Origin: Tannerellaceae bacterium
GTDB lineage: Bacteria > Bacteroidota > Bacteroidia > Bacteroidales > Tannerellaceae
Length of the DNA: 58,692 nt
Assembly: GCA_031257015.1 (NCBI GenBank)
Contig: JAIRPK010000004.1
Location: 1-58,692, forward strand
Direction: 5' to 3'
Shown in pieces: positions 17,657-27,414 of the stretch (the first letter of the stretch is position 1; each line of letters begins with the position of its first letter). The notes under the pieces were generated by a model, which was not told the origin of the DNA, searched no databases, and saw only the letters and a program-made list of their open reading frames with translations. A program made the position numbers and the translations under genes.

Positions 17657-18730
17657 TTAATCCGCTACTTTCAATTCGGAGTAGTCAATGGTCAGGTATT
17701 CGTCCATGCCGGTGAAGCAGTTGCGGACGGAGGCCATTTTGGTCTTGGGGAGGGTGGCGCGAATGGTCTGGCTGCCGGAAATGGAGAACTGGCTGCCGCC
17801 GGAACTGAACGTGTAGGGGATGTCGGATAGGTTGACGATTTCGACCTGGTTCTTTTCTGCGTTGAGGACTTTCATGCGGATGGAGGCCTTGACAAGTGCG
17901 CGAAGGTGTTCGGCGCGACCGGCGAGATGTCCGTTGAAGAACGCTACGGAACGGCCTGCGAAGAGAGCTTCCTTTATGCCGGCTTCTGTGCGCTCGGAGG
18001 CGAAGACGAGGGTCATCGGGCGTATGTCGGTTCCGTATATTTCGGTGACAAGCTCGTGGATGTCCGAATTGGCTGTGAAGGCGAGGTTCATGGTCTTACA
18101 CCAGTTGAATGCCACCGGGTAGTACTCATTGTAGTTAAAGACTTCGACGGCATGTATCTTTTTGTCCTTGATCAGCTGTTCGTGGAGGGGGTAAAGGGTC
18201 GATTTGTTGTCCGGCCATCCGGGGTGGTTCCATTGTATGAAGCCGCCCTGGGCGATGGCTATGTCAATAGCCGCGATGGAATCAGTAATGGCGAGCGGGT
18301 TTGCATCGGTGATAAAAAGGGCATTCATGTGGCCGAAGGGCTTGTTCCGGGTTATTTCTGTGCCATGGATGACGATGATGCCCAGTTCTTCGCCCTTTTT
18401 GCGGGCAATCTTGTAGGCTTCGTTATGATCGCCTGTCAGTTGCGATTTGCGCGGGCGGTATTCAATATGATCGGTAATGGCAATGGCGTCAAGGCCTTGC
18501 TGCCAGGCTTCTCTGGTGCGTACATCCGGCCATACATGCCCGTCGGAGAAGACCGTGTGGGAGTGAAGGTCGCATTTCATCGTATGGAAGCCGTCAATGT
18601 CGGGGATTTGTATCTCGCTGCGGATGTTTCCATGTTCCATCTCCGGGATTTTGTAAATGTCGGCGTTGCGCAGCTGGCCGTAGCATGATAATGTGACCAG
18701 CGAAAGGAGTAAAAATAAATTCTTTTTCAT
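17657..18730 (-). CDS. secreted PHP-domain phosphoesterase
   Basis: 357 residues from the ATG at 18730. The N-terminal signal peptide is MKKNLFLLLSLVTLSCYGQ; the Cys could be a lipobox (LSCY), but signal peptidase I cleavage is also possible. The PHP metal-binding motifs follow: MKCDLHSHTVFSDGH, then DAIAITDHIEYRP, VIHGTEITR and NSDIHE. The last ~90 residues form a beta-rich tail. Related Bacteroidales proteins are annotated as Sb-PDE family phosphodiesterases; the natural substrate is unknown. The long upstream frame to 19225 was not used, since it precedes the signal peptide. A possible -7 element (TATCTTCG) is at 18767-18774. Confidence 0.85.
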   Translation of the reverse strand: MKKNLFLLLSLVTLSCYGQLRNADIYKIPEMEHGNIRSEIQIPDIDGFHTMKCDLHSHTVFSDGHVWPDVRTREAWQQGLDAIAITDHIEYRPRKSQLTGDHNEAYKIARKKGEELGIIVIHGTEITRNKPFGHMNALFITDANPLAITDSIAAIDIAIAQGGFIQWNHPGWPDNKSTLYPLHEQLIKDKKIHAVEVFNYNEYYPVAFNWCKTMNLAFTANSDIHELVTEIYGTDIRPMTLVFASERTEAGIKEALFAGRSVAFFNGHLAGRAEHLRALVKASIRMKVLNAEKNQVEIVNLSDIPYTFSSGGSQFSISGSQTIRATLPKTKMASVRNCFTGMDEYLTIDYSELKVAD

Positions 18731-18766
18731 TTTTGATTTATTTAAATTATGAGTAATTAATTCTGC

Positions 18767-18774
18767 GAAGATAG
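18767..18774 (-). promoter_or_regulatory. -7 element for the PHP gene
   Basis: Reads TATCTTCG on the minus strand, one mismatch to TAnnTTTG, 37 nt before the ATG. Confidence 0.4.
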
Positions 18775-19176
18775 TGATTAAGGTCAATGCCAAGCAAGGT
18801 TTTTTTGTGGACGGATGGCTTCCGGAGCGGCTCGTTCGTGGTTCCGGCTTAACAATTCGCCCGAATTGCCGCCATAATTTACCGGCATGGTTGGCGGACT
18901 GACTGCCGGAGGGGGCGTGGATGGCGACGTCTTCCGGATTGATGTCTGCGAACATGAACCGGCGCTTTCGGAGGGGGATGTTGCGGTTAAGACGGACGTC
19001 TTTGAGCTTTATGCACGGCTTGAAGGCTGCACGTTCAACTGTTGCAGTCCATGCGGGAGCATGAATGGCTGTCATCCCGTAATTTTTAATGGTTCGGGCG
19101 CCTTTTTTCCTTATTGCGTCTTCCGTGAGGCATTTCGGGCTGGCGGTATCGCTGTGGATGGCAGAGGCGGGAATAT
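18775..19176. other. intergenic, no convincing gene
   Basis: GC-rich 400 bp. Open on both strands, but the predicted proteins have no recognisable domain and no promoter or typical start. Could hide a gene remnant. Confidence 0.4.
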
Positions 19177-20481
19177 TTATTTCCATTCTGCAAAGTTTAT
19201 TTCGTAAGAGAACATGTTCTCGCACATGATTGTTGGACCTATATTCGGATCGCCTGCTTCAAAAGGCATATAGAAAGTGAACCATCTTATCGTGCCTGGT
19301 ATTTTTATTGATCTCAGGTTGGGGCACTTGTGAAATATTCTCAGGCCGAAGTATATTGCCGATGGGGGAATGTTGATGGTGGTCAGGTTGCTGCATCCGC
19401 TAAAGGCAGCATAGCCGATGGTGGTCAGCGTCTGGGGGAGTTCAATCTCGGTCAAGTTGACGCAATTGGCAAAAACCATTATGCCAAATTCTGTGACTGA
19501 ATCTGGTATTTTTACCGATGTCAAGCTCATGCAATTCATAAAGCAACATTGTTCTAATTTCTTTACCAGCGGGGGAATCTCAATCGAAACAAGGCGCAGG
19601 CAGCGTCCGAATGCAAACGCGCCAAGCTTTTCTATTGACGGAGGCAGTTCTATCGAAGCGAGGGAGGTACATTCTGAAAAGGCTCCGGAACCAATGCTTG
19701 TGACTGAATCCGGTATTTTTATTGACGTCAAGCTGGAACATTCTCCGAAGGCATCAATGTCTATACTTGTCAGCTGCGGAGGGAGTTGAACTGATTTCAG
19801 GGCGCTGCACTTTAGAAAGGTTGCAATTCCAATTCTTTGTATCGAAGGAGGGATTTCTACTGACGTTAATTGTCCGCATCGGCAAAATGCGTATATCCCG
19901 ATTTTTGTAATTGTAGTGGGAATGTTTACCGACGTCAGGGCGCTGCAGTTGTAGAAGGCTTTATCATCTATGGTTGTCACCGTTTCGGGTATTTTTATTG
20001 AGGCCAGGCTGGTGCAATCGCAGAAGCATGATTCGCCGATAGAAGTCAGGCTGGGAGGAAGCTCCACCGACACAAGGTTTTCGCAACCGTTGAATACGCC
20101 ATTTTCAAGGATGGTGACGGAAGGTGGAATTTTAACATGGACAAGGCGGGTGCAAAAAGCGAAAGCATCTTTGCCGATACGAACCACTGACGGGGGGATG
20201 CTTACGGTCGTAAGGTTATGAAATTCGTTAAAGGAGAAGTTGCCTATGCCGGTTATGCCGTCGGTTATTTCCACTGTTGTTGCCAACAGGCGTTCAAAAT
20301 ACCAGGGATAGTCGGCATCGTTATTTTTCAGATTGAAATTCGGCATGGCGCCTTGCCCGCTGATGGTCAGAACGGAATCTTTAAGCGTAGCGGTTATCTG
20401 CGGTGAAAGTTCCCATCGTTTGGCTTCGGAAGAAGGATGAGACGGGGGGAGGTCAGGTGAAAATTTATTATTGTCGCTCAT
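19177..20481 (-). CDS. BspA-like leucine-rich repeat protein (LRR_5)
   Basis: 434 residues with about 14 tandem LRR_5 repeats of 23 residues each (pattern LTSIKIPDSVTSIGSGAF.EC.S). The N-terminal ~60 residues carry the usual capping segment (ATLKDSVLTISGQGAMPNF). This family includes Bacteroidales surface adhesins, but no signal peptide, lipobox or C-terminal sorting domain is visible here: the protein starts MSDNNKFSPDLPPSHPSS. So it may be cytoplasmic, or exported in another way. It is monocistronic. Confidence 0.88.
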   Translation of the reverse strand: MSDNNKFSPDLPPSHPSSEAKRWELSPQITATLKDSVLTISGQGAMPNFNLKNNDADYPWYFERLLATTVEITDGITGIGNFSFNEFHNLTTVSIPPSVVRIGKDAFAFCTRLVHVKIPPSVTILENGVFNGCENLVSVELPPSLTSIGESCFCDCTSLASIKIPETVTTIDDKAFYNCSALTSVNIPTTITKIGIYAFCRCGQLTSVEIPPSIQRIGIATFLKCSALKSVQLPPQLTSIDIDAFGECSSLTSIKIPDSVTSIGSGAFSECTSLASIELPPSIEKLGAFAFGRCLRLVSIEIPPLVKKLEQCCFMNCMSLTSVKIPDSVTEFGIMVFANCVNLTEIELPQTLTTIGYAAFSGCSNLTTINIPPSAIYFGLRIFHKCPNLRSIKIPGTIRWFTFYMPFEAGDPNIGPTIMCENMFSYEINFAEWK

Positions 20482-20794
20482 GTTTGCAAGTGGTTAAATA
20501 TACATTATATATTACAGGCTCTGGATGATGTTTCGATGGATTTCATCGACGGTGAAATGTTCATCTTTGTCAATGGGGTGAGGATCGTGTTGCTTTTCAG
20601 CTTCGCCTTGACGGTTGGCGAGAGTTTCACTGTCCTGCAGAAGGCCGGGAGGCTTGTGAGGAGGGTGAACAGAATGGTGATTGGCTTGTTTTTCTCAGTT
20701 TCTGGTTTCACTGTTTTATGATTGTTCTCAATTTCTTTATAATTAACAGAGCGGGAGGGGGATTCTCGTCTCTGTTGTGATTTGCAGGCGTGCG
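20482..20794. other. intergenic, no convincing gene
   Basis: Short ORFs on both strands (up to 68 codons) overlap each other, and neither has recognisable features. Confidence 0.45.
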
Positions 20795-23203
20795 TTAATC
20801 CTGATTTTCTTCGCTTGCCGGCGCCGGGGCGATATGGATGTCTTTTATGTCAACGCTTTTTTCGCTTTGGCCGATCAGATGCTCGGAGAAGAAATCGACC
20901 ATGCGCCAATAGAAATATTCGTTATAATTCCCAAAACCATGGCGTTGCGTAGGCATAATGATAAATTCAAATCTCTTGCCGGCCTTGATGAGTTCGTTGA
21001 CGACCCTGATTGTATTGGCCGGATGAACGTTGTTGTCAATCTCGCTGTGGATAAGCATCAGGTGGCCGCGGAGATTCTTGGCAAGCTCCTGATTGAATGG
21101 GACTTTTATGTCGAATACGGTTTCGCCTTCCTTGTTTGTCGTTTCCTTAACGCCGTGATGCTTTTCGCTCCAGGCGCGGTTATAAATGTTGTTGTCGTGA
21201 TTGCCGGCGCATGAAACGGCGGCTTTAAAAAAGTCGGGGTATTGCAATATGGCTGCGGTGGACATAAAACCTCCGCCGGAATGACCGTGTATGCCTACAC
21301 GATTGACATCCATCCATGTGTACCTGCGGCAGAGTTGCTCGATGATTGACTTGTGGTCTTCGAGAGCGTAGTCGCGCAGGTTGCCGTAACCGTAGTTGTG
21401 ATACCATTTGGAGCGACTCGGATGGCCGCCGCGATGCCCCATGGTGACGACAATGAAACCGGCCTGCGCCAAACGGTCGGTGCGGGGATTCACAGGCGTA
21501 TAGCGATAGTTGGTGCCTTCCATCTGAGGGCCGGGATATACATAGTTGACCACGGGATATATTTTCGTCGAATCGAAATCATAAGGCTTGTACAGAACGC
21601 CATAAATATCGGTGATGCCATCCGATGCCTTGGCCGTGAATGGTTCGGGAAATTTGTAGCCGGCCTGGAACAGTTGGCTGAAGTCGCTTTCTTCGAGAAT
21701 CGCAATCTTCCGGCCTGTATTATCATATAAAGCTGTGGCGGGGATGGTGTTTACGCGGGAATAATTGTCCACGACATAGCGCCCTTCCCTGTCCATACTG
21801 ACTGAATGGAAGTAGTCGCCGGGAGTAAGAAGCTTCAGCCCCGTGCCATCGAAGTTTACGCGGTAAAGATGCTCATAGTAGGGGGTGGTATCGTCAGTTT
21901 CACGTGCATTGGCCACGAAATATATCACGCGGTTCTTACTGTCGATGTGCTTAATCTGATCAACATGCCAGGAGCCTTTCGTAATCCTGTTTTTAAGTCT
22001 GCCGGACGCATCATACAGATAAAGATGTGCCCATCCGTCGCGTTCGCTCCAGTGGACAAGCTCGGAAGCATCGTCGGTAAGGCCAAGTGGGCGCGTTTCG
22101 ATATAAGTGTTCAGCCGTTCTTCGATTATGGGCTTGATGCTGTCCTCGTCGAGGGTGCAGAGGCAGATGTCGGCACGCTTCATGTCGCGGCTGACGCGGG
22201 TGAGATAAAATCGAGACGAATTGCCCAGCCATACGGAGGGGGAAGCGGAATTGTCTTTCGGCTTGCTGCCGACGAAGATGTTCTGGTCTTTCCAGGCGGC
22301 TACACGTATCTCTTTGCGAGTGCGCTGCTCAATATCGAAGATATAAAGATGGGTTTCGGGTGATTCTGCTTCGCCAGGCATTTGATACTTATACGTCTCC
22401 AGTGTCGGGCGAGGATTGGCAATGGAATTGATTACCCAGAGATCTTTCACGCGCCGATTGTCCGTCAGAGTTGCAACAAAATATCGGCTGTCGGGCGACC
22501 ATACTCCTTGAACTGACTTACGCTTATGGTCGAGAAGCGAATCAGTGTTCATCCTGTTTCGCATCATGCCGAAAGCAAAGTCTTCAACGCCATCGGTTGT
22601 TAGAGCTATGTCGGTGACAGTCGAATCCTTAGGTTCCTTTTTCAGCCGTTCGTAGTCGGCATAGCTCATATAATACAGATTGAGGTCTTTCGCATAGACG
22701 ACATACTTTTTATTCGGTGAAACGTTCCCCCATCTCAGCGTTGCATCCGGTTTGGAGGTTGTTGTCAGCTGCCTCGTTGGATAGTCATAAGAAAAGTAGA
22801 ATGTATCCTTTGCGCTCGATGTCATTTCAAACGTAAAAGTCCTGTCATCTTCTCCGAGTTTAAGGTTTTTAATCGGCAGATGTCGCGAATCGAACGGATC
22901 TTTGGTCGTGGACGTAATTTCAGCCGCAAGTTCGTCGCGGTCAAACAGAGGCTGCTTTTTAGACAGCTCTGGTTCGACGACATACCATTCCGTGCCCTGA
23001 CTTGTCTTATATTCATACCAGAACTTTGTCCCCTTGTTGAAATAATTCGGTGTAAGCGTATGCGTAAACGATAATTGCTCTGTCGTATTGCCGGCAAATT
23101 TGCGGGCCTGAGTATAATTGGGAAGCGTTTCCTGGCTACGAACCGTCAAGCTGTGGAGCAAGCCGCAGCTGACAATGATTAATATTATTTTTTTTGTATT
23201 CAT
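20795..23203 (-). CDS. dipeptidyl-peptidase IV-like serine peptidase (family S9)
   Basis: 802 residues from the ATG at 23203 (MNTKKIILIIVSCGLLHSL signal peptide). The N-terminal ~500 residues are the beta-propeller of DPP-IV. The C-terminal alpha/beta hydrolase carries the catalytic Ser in GIHGHSGGGFMST, Asp in IHSEIDNNVHPANT and His in MPTQRHGFGN. It would act in the periplasm, releasing dipeptides with proline at the second position, as in amino-acid-fermenting Bacteroidales. The upstream ATG at 23239 overlaps the -7 element (TATCTTTG, 23237-23244) and was rejected. Confidence 0.93.
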   Translation of the reverse strand: MNTKKIILIIVSCGLLHSLTVRSQETLPNYTQARKFAGNTTEQLSFTHTLTPNYFNKGTKFWYEYKTSQGTEWYVVEPELSKKQPLFDRDELAAEITSTTKDPFDSRHLPIKNLKLGEDDRTFTFEMTSSAKDTFYFSYDYPTRQLTTTSKPDATLRWGNVSPNKKYVVYAKDLNLYYMSYADYERLKKEPKDSTVTDIALTTDGVEDFAFGMMRNRMNTDSLLDHKRKSVQGVWSPDSRYFVATLTDNRRVKDLWVINSIANPRPTLETYKYQMPGEAESPETHLYIFDIEQRTRKEIRVAAWKDQNIFVGSKPKDNSASPSVWLGNSSRFYLTRVSRDMKRADICLCTLDEDSIKPIIEERLNTYIETRPLGLTDDASELVHWSERDGWAHLYLYDASGRLKNRITKGSWHVDQIKHIDSKNRVIYFVANARETDDTTPYYEHLYRVNFDGTGLKLLTPGDYFHSVSMDREGRYVVDNYSRVNTIPATALYDNTGRKIAILEESDFSQLFQAGYKFPEPFTAKASDGITDIYGVLYKPYDFDSTKIYPVVNYVYPGPQMEGTNYRYTPVNPRTDRLAQAGFIVVTMGHRGGHPSRSKWYHNYGYGNLRDYALEDHKSIIEQLCRRYTWMDVNRVGIHGHSGGGFMSTAAILQYPDFFKAAVSCAGNHDNNIYNRAWSEKHHGVKETTNKEGETVFDIKVPFNQELAKNLRGHLMLIHSEIDNNVHPANTIRVVNELIKAGKRFEFIIMPTQRHGFGNYNEYFYWRMVDFFSEHLIGQSEKSVDIKDIHIAPAPASEENQD

Positions 23204-23236
23204 ATAAACATGAGATAAATAGATTTTCCAATGGCA

Positions 23237-23244
23237 CAAAGATA
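23237..23244 (-). promoter_or_regulatory. -7 element for the DPP-IV-like gene
   Basis: Reads TATCTTTG on the minus strand. A possible -33 TTTG lies at 23268-23271 (spacer 23). Confidence 0.55.
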
Positions 23245-23565
23245 ACTAATCGACCATCGCTTTGTTCCAAAAGAATTAGTTTTTCACGAAGTATTATTAA
23301 ACAGAAAATTCACTTGTATTTCAGTCTGATAGCTCTACGATTTAGAACTCGTTCTTGATGTATATCATGGCCGCCTTTCTCACGCACTTGTCTGCATAAA
23401 ACTTTAAGCGGGATAAAAATAAACCTTTTTTTTAACGGAAAGGCAATACTGTTTAGGAATTATGAATAATTCCGGCGGCCTGTTCGGTGATGATTCTCCT
23501 TATTATTATATTAAAACTGTTCGTCGCAGGATATAACCTGATTCTCCAATTGTTATGATGCACTG

Positions 23566-23852
23566 CTGCAAATTGCATGGGTAAAAATAACGTGTTAAAA
23601 ACTGTCCTGCAATCTGCATGAATAAAAATAACGTGTTAAAAATAATACTGCAATCTGCATGAGCAAAAATAACATGTTAAAAATCGTTCTGCAATCTGCA
23701 TGAGCGAAAAAAACATGTTAAAAATCGTTCTGCAATCTGCATGAGCGAAAATAACATGTTAAAAATCGTCCTGCAATCTGCACTAGCAAAAAAAACGTGT
23801 TAAAAACATTCCTGCAATTTGCATGGACAAAAAAAACATGTTGAAAACTCTC
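23566..23852. repeat. 41-bp palindromic tandem array (7 units)
   Basis: Seven exact 41-bp units starting CTGCAATCTGCATGAGC, followed by an A-rich run, AACATGTT and TTAAAAA. Each has two palindromes: TGCA-NNN-TGCA and AACATGTT. It lies between two divergent genes (DPP-IV-like and GH92). Confidence 0.95.
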
Positions 23853-24100
23853 CTGCTAATCGCAGATGTTTAAAAGTTATAGATAATTAATTGGCTGCTA
23901 TACATGTTCATGATTTTTACTGTTTTAATTGTTTGAATCGCAAGTAATTTAAATAAAAAAGTGTGTTTTAGTCTTAGTATGTCAGTATATTATAATGTTT
24001 AGCCTTGGCTGTTCGGCATTATATTCTTGCGCGTTACGTTTGACGGAGTTATATTTACCGGATTATTAAACAGATAGATAACATAAATAGAGAATTTAAA

Positions 24101-27100
24101 ATGAATAGAAGTTTTGTAAATTTTTTTGCAGCTATTGCACTGCTTGCTTCTTGCGTCCAGCAAAAAGAAGTGGCTGACGGCGACATTGCTGCTTACGTTA
24201 ATCCTTTTGTAGGAGTTGATTTGGCCGGACATACATATCCGGGAGCAATTACGCCGTTTGGAATGGTGCAGGTTAGTCCGGATACGCAAATAGATGGTTG
24301 GGAAGGTTGCTCAGGCTATCATTTTAAGGATTCACATGTATATGGTTTCAGCCACACGCATCTTAACGGAACAGGATGTGCAGATTATAATGACGTGCTG
24401 CTAATGCCGTTCGTTGGAAATACTTCGGTCATTAACAGCGAGTATCGGGCGGAATTTTCACATGACAACGAGACGGCTGCACCGGGTTACTACTCTGTGA
24501 AATTGAACAATAGCGGCATACTGGTTGAGTTGACCGCTGCAAGGCGTTTAGGCGTGCAAAAATATTCGTTCCCTGAAAATGGAGAGGCGAAAGGAGTGCT
24601 CATCGATCTCAAGCACAGGGATAAGGTTATTGAAAGCTACATAAAGTATGATGCTGAGAATGGTACGATTACAGGAGTCAGAAATTCATCAATGTGGAAT
24701 GAAAAGCAGCTACTTTCTTATGCAATTGTTTTCTCGCAGCCAATTGCAAGTATTGATTTCTATAAAGATGATAAACTGATGACGGATATGGAATTTAATC
24801 GTATGCCTGTCGTCAGCGGGACTAATATTAAGGCTGTCGTATGGTTCAATCCCGGCGCAGGCGATGTTGTTGTCAAGACGGCAATCTCATCCAATACGCA
24901 GGCGGAGGATGCAGCATTGAAAAATCTTCGACAGTATGACGGTTATGGTTTTGACTTTGTTCGTTTTAAAGATGAGGCTCGCGAGGAATGGAATCGTGAG
25001 CTTGGAAGAATAACCGTTGAAACAAATGATGTTGAAAAGAAAAAAGTTTTCTACACCGCAATGTATCATTCATTTACATCGCCTTATTTGTTTACCGATG
25101 CTGACGGGACATATCTAGGCATGGACTATAAGCTGCACGAGGTTGAGGCAGGACATGAAGTATATACAGTTTTCTCGCTTTGGGATACTTATCGCGCATT
25201 ACATCCTCTTTTGAACATCATCGACCGACGGCGGACGGAGGATTTCATCTATACCTTTGTAAAACAATACGAGCAGGGAGGAGCATTGCCTGTTTGGGAG
25301 CTGTCAGCATGGGAGACGAATTGTATGATTGGATACCACTCAATTCCTGTGATTTACGACGCTTTTGTAAAAGGAATGGCAGACTACGACCACGCCAGAA
25401 TGTTGGAAGCAATGGTTCACAGCGCGAAAACTGCATGGAGGGGATTACCTGAATTTTCTCGCTACGGCTTTATTCCGGCGGACATGGAACCTGAAAGTGT
25501 ATCTAAAACTGTTGAATATGCCTACGATGACTGGTGCATTGCTCAGTTTGCTAAAGCAATTGGCAATGATAGCATTTATAAGGAGTTCAACGACCGCTGT
25601 CTGTATTATAGAAACATTCTTGACACGCATGGATTTATGCACGCAAAAATTAATGGCTCTTTCGTTGAGCCGTTTGATCCGCGGGAGGTTAACAGCACTC
25701 TGACAGAGGCAAACTCATGGCAGTATTCAACTTATGTGCCTCATGATGCTGATGCGTTTATCGAGCTGCTTGGAGGAAGTAAAGTTGCAGAGCAGCATTT
25801 TGATTCGCTCTTTTATTCAGATTCTGAAATGACCGGCAGGCAGCAGGCGGATATTTCAGGCCTCATTGGACAATATGCGCATGGCAATGAGCCAAGTCAT
25901 CACGCTGCTTACTGGTATAATTTTATCGGCAAGCAATGGAAATCATCAGAAATACTCCGGAAAATCATGCGCGAGTTTTATACCTCGAAGCCTGACGGCC
26001 TCTGCGGGAATGATGATTGTGGACAGATGTCTGCATGGTATGTTTTCAACGCCATGGGTTTTTATCCATTCTGTCCAGGCACGAACCAGTATTTGCTTGG
26101 TTCACCGATATTTGACCGCATAACGATGAAGCTGGAGAATGGTAAGCAGTTTGTTATTGTATGTAAAAACCAGAGTGATAAAAATATATATATTCAGTCG
26201 GTGGAATTGAACGGCAGAACGCATACAAAGTCTTATATTTCTTACGATGATTTGAAGGATGGCGGTGAAATCATTTTTACTATGGGAAGCAAGCCGAATC
26301 TGCAATTTGGAGCGAATGAAGACGACCGGCCACATGCCAGAGTGGAATCAACCATAACTACCGTGCCAATTCTCTCGGCATCAAGTAAAACATTTCCTAA
26401 CAAGATGTCACTTTCAATGACTGCTTTCCAGCCTGCAAACAAGGATGCTGACTGCAATGTGCAGTTTCCGGCGCAAACTGACGAAATATATTATACGCTC
26501 GACGGTAGCCAGCCGACAAGGCAATCTTTGAAATATACAGAGCCGCTGGAGTTTACGAAAGACACAAAAGTCAAGGCTGTATCTTACAATGAACGAACAG
26601 GTTACAGCAAAGTTGTGGAAGCAGATTACAGGCAATACAATAAAGACAAGGACATACTGAAACAGACAATCGCCAATCCGGCTTACTATTGTGGTGAGGA
26701 CGCGCTGCTGGATGGGATGCGTGGAACTCTTATGTGGAACCTAGGTAACTGGAATGGGTATGAAGGTAAAGATGTAGAGGTAACAATAGACTTGCGTGAG
26801 AAGAAAAGTTTCAATGAAGCCGGAGCCGGTTTCTTGCAGGATGTAGGGCCTTGGATAATTTTTCCGACTGCTGTAACATTTGAAATATCAGATGATAATG
26901 AAACATATACAACTTATGGCGTGGCTAAGTCGCCTAACACTCCGGCTCTGAATATGCCTGCACAGATGTATGATTTTGTTGTAAAGAAGCCGGCTACGGC
27001 ACGGTATCTGAAAATAACGGCGAAAAGCTTTGGCAAAATGCCTGATTGGAGCGCTGGAGCAGGGTATGCTTCTCATATTTTCATGGATGAAATTTTTGTA

Positions 27101-27106
27101 AGATAA
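24101..27106 (+). CDS. GH92 alpha-mannosidase lipoprotein
   Basis: Calcium-dependent exo-alpha-mannosidase family used to trim mannans or N-glycans. 1001 residues. The N-terminus MNRSFVNFFAAIALLASC is a lipoprotein signal (LASC). GH92 segments are clear: the N-terminal beta-domain (NPFVGVDLAGHTYPGAITPF), then the catalytic (alpha/alpha)6 region (VFSLWDTYRALHPL, GNEPSHHAAYWYNF, GNDDCGQMSAWYVF). The last ~220 residues add a chitobiase-C-like module (IYYTLDGSQPT) and a discoidin-like F5/8-type domain, probably sugar-binding. It converges on a second GH92 gene. The mannosidic linkage cannot be told from sequence. Confidence 0.94.
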   Translation: MNRSFVNFFAAIALLASCVQQKEVADGDIAAYVNPFVGVDLAGHTYPGAITPFGMVQVSPDTQIDGWEGCSGYHFKDSHVYGFSHTHLNGTGCADYNDVLLMPFVGNTSVINSEYRAEFSHDNETAAPGYYSVKLNNSGILVELTAARRLGVQKYSFPENGEAKGVLIDLKHRDKVIESYIKYDAENGTITGVRNSSMWNEKQLLSYAIVFSQPIASIDFYKDDKLMTDMEFNRMPVVSGTNIKAVVWFNPGAGDVVVKTAISSNTQAEDAALKNLRQYDGYGFDFVRFKDEAREEWNRELGRITVETNDVEKKKVFYTAMYHSFTSPYLFTDADGTYLGMDYKLHEVEAGHEVYTVFSLWDTYRALHPLLNIIDRRRTEDFIYTFVKQYEQGGALPVWELSAWETNCMIGYHSIPVIYDAFVKGMADYDHARMLEAMVHSAKTAWRGLPEFSRYGFIPADMEPESVSKTVEYAYDDWCIAQFAKAIGNDSIYKEFNDRCLYYRNILDTHGFMHAKINGSFVEPFDPREVNSTLTEANSWQYSTYVPHDADAFIELLGGSKVAEQHFDSLFYSDSEMTGRQQADISGLIGQYAHGNEPSHHAAYWYNFIGKQWKSSEILRKIMREFYTSKPDGLCGNDDCGQMSAWYVFNAMGFYPFCPGTNQYLLGSPIFDRITMKLENGKQFVIVCKNQSDKNIYIQSVELNGRTHTKSYISYDDLKDGGEIIFTMGSKPNLQFGANEDDRPHARVESTITTVPILSASSKTFPNKMSLSMTAFQPANKDADCNVQFPAQTDEIYYTLDGSQPTRQSLKYTEPLEFTKDTKVKAVSYNERTGYSKVVEADYRQYNKDKDILKQTIANPAYYCGEDALLDGMRGTLMWNLGNWNGYEGKDVEVTIDLREKKSFNEAGAGFLQDVGPWIIFPTAVTFEISDDNETYTTYGVAKSPNTPALNMPAQMYDFVVKKPATARYLKITAKSFGKMPDWSAGAGYASHIFMDEIFVR

Positions 27107-27160
27107 CTTTTACAGAAACATCTATCGATGTGACAAAAAAATAAACAGAAATCAATTTAA

Positions 27161-27206
27161 AAGCCAGTCCTCCTGCATTTATTGCGGAGTGACTGGCTTC
27201 CTTTTG
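27161..27206 (+). terminator. terminator of the GH92 gene
   Basis: AAGCCAGT..ACTGGCTT stem with a further inner pairing, followed by CCTTTTGTT. Confidence 0.8.
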
Positions 27207-27320
27207 TTAGCGGGCTGGAAATGCAACGGCCCGCATCACATAAATTAATCAACTATTAACAAAATTCGATATTTATCTGTGTCACTAAAAATGCAAATTC
27301 TATTTTTGTTTAGAACCTTC

Positions 27321-27359
27321 GGTAAAAGCGAATCTGATAAATCAAATTTCGCTTTTACC
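27321..27359. other. 12-bp perfect inverted repeat between convergent genes
   Basis: GGTAAAAGCGAA (27321-27332) and TTCGCTTTTACC (27348-27359) with a 15-nt loop. No clear T tract on either strand; possibly a weak terminator for the second GH92 gene or a transcript-stabilising hairpin. Confidence 0.6.
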
Positions 27360-27414
27360 TCCGGCCACTTCTAAACATTTAAAGTTTTGTATTAAATCTT
27401 TTAAGTTTATTATT

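Noticed and set aside
18775..19225. Extended minus-strand ORF upstream of the PHP gene as a separate gene
   Set aside because: It runs in frame into the signal peptide of the PHP protein, and I recognise no domain; GC-rich DNA stays open by chance.
9419..23852. CRISPR arrays at the 43-bp and 41-bp repeats
   Set aside because: The whole unit is repeated, there are no unique spacers, and no cas genes are present.
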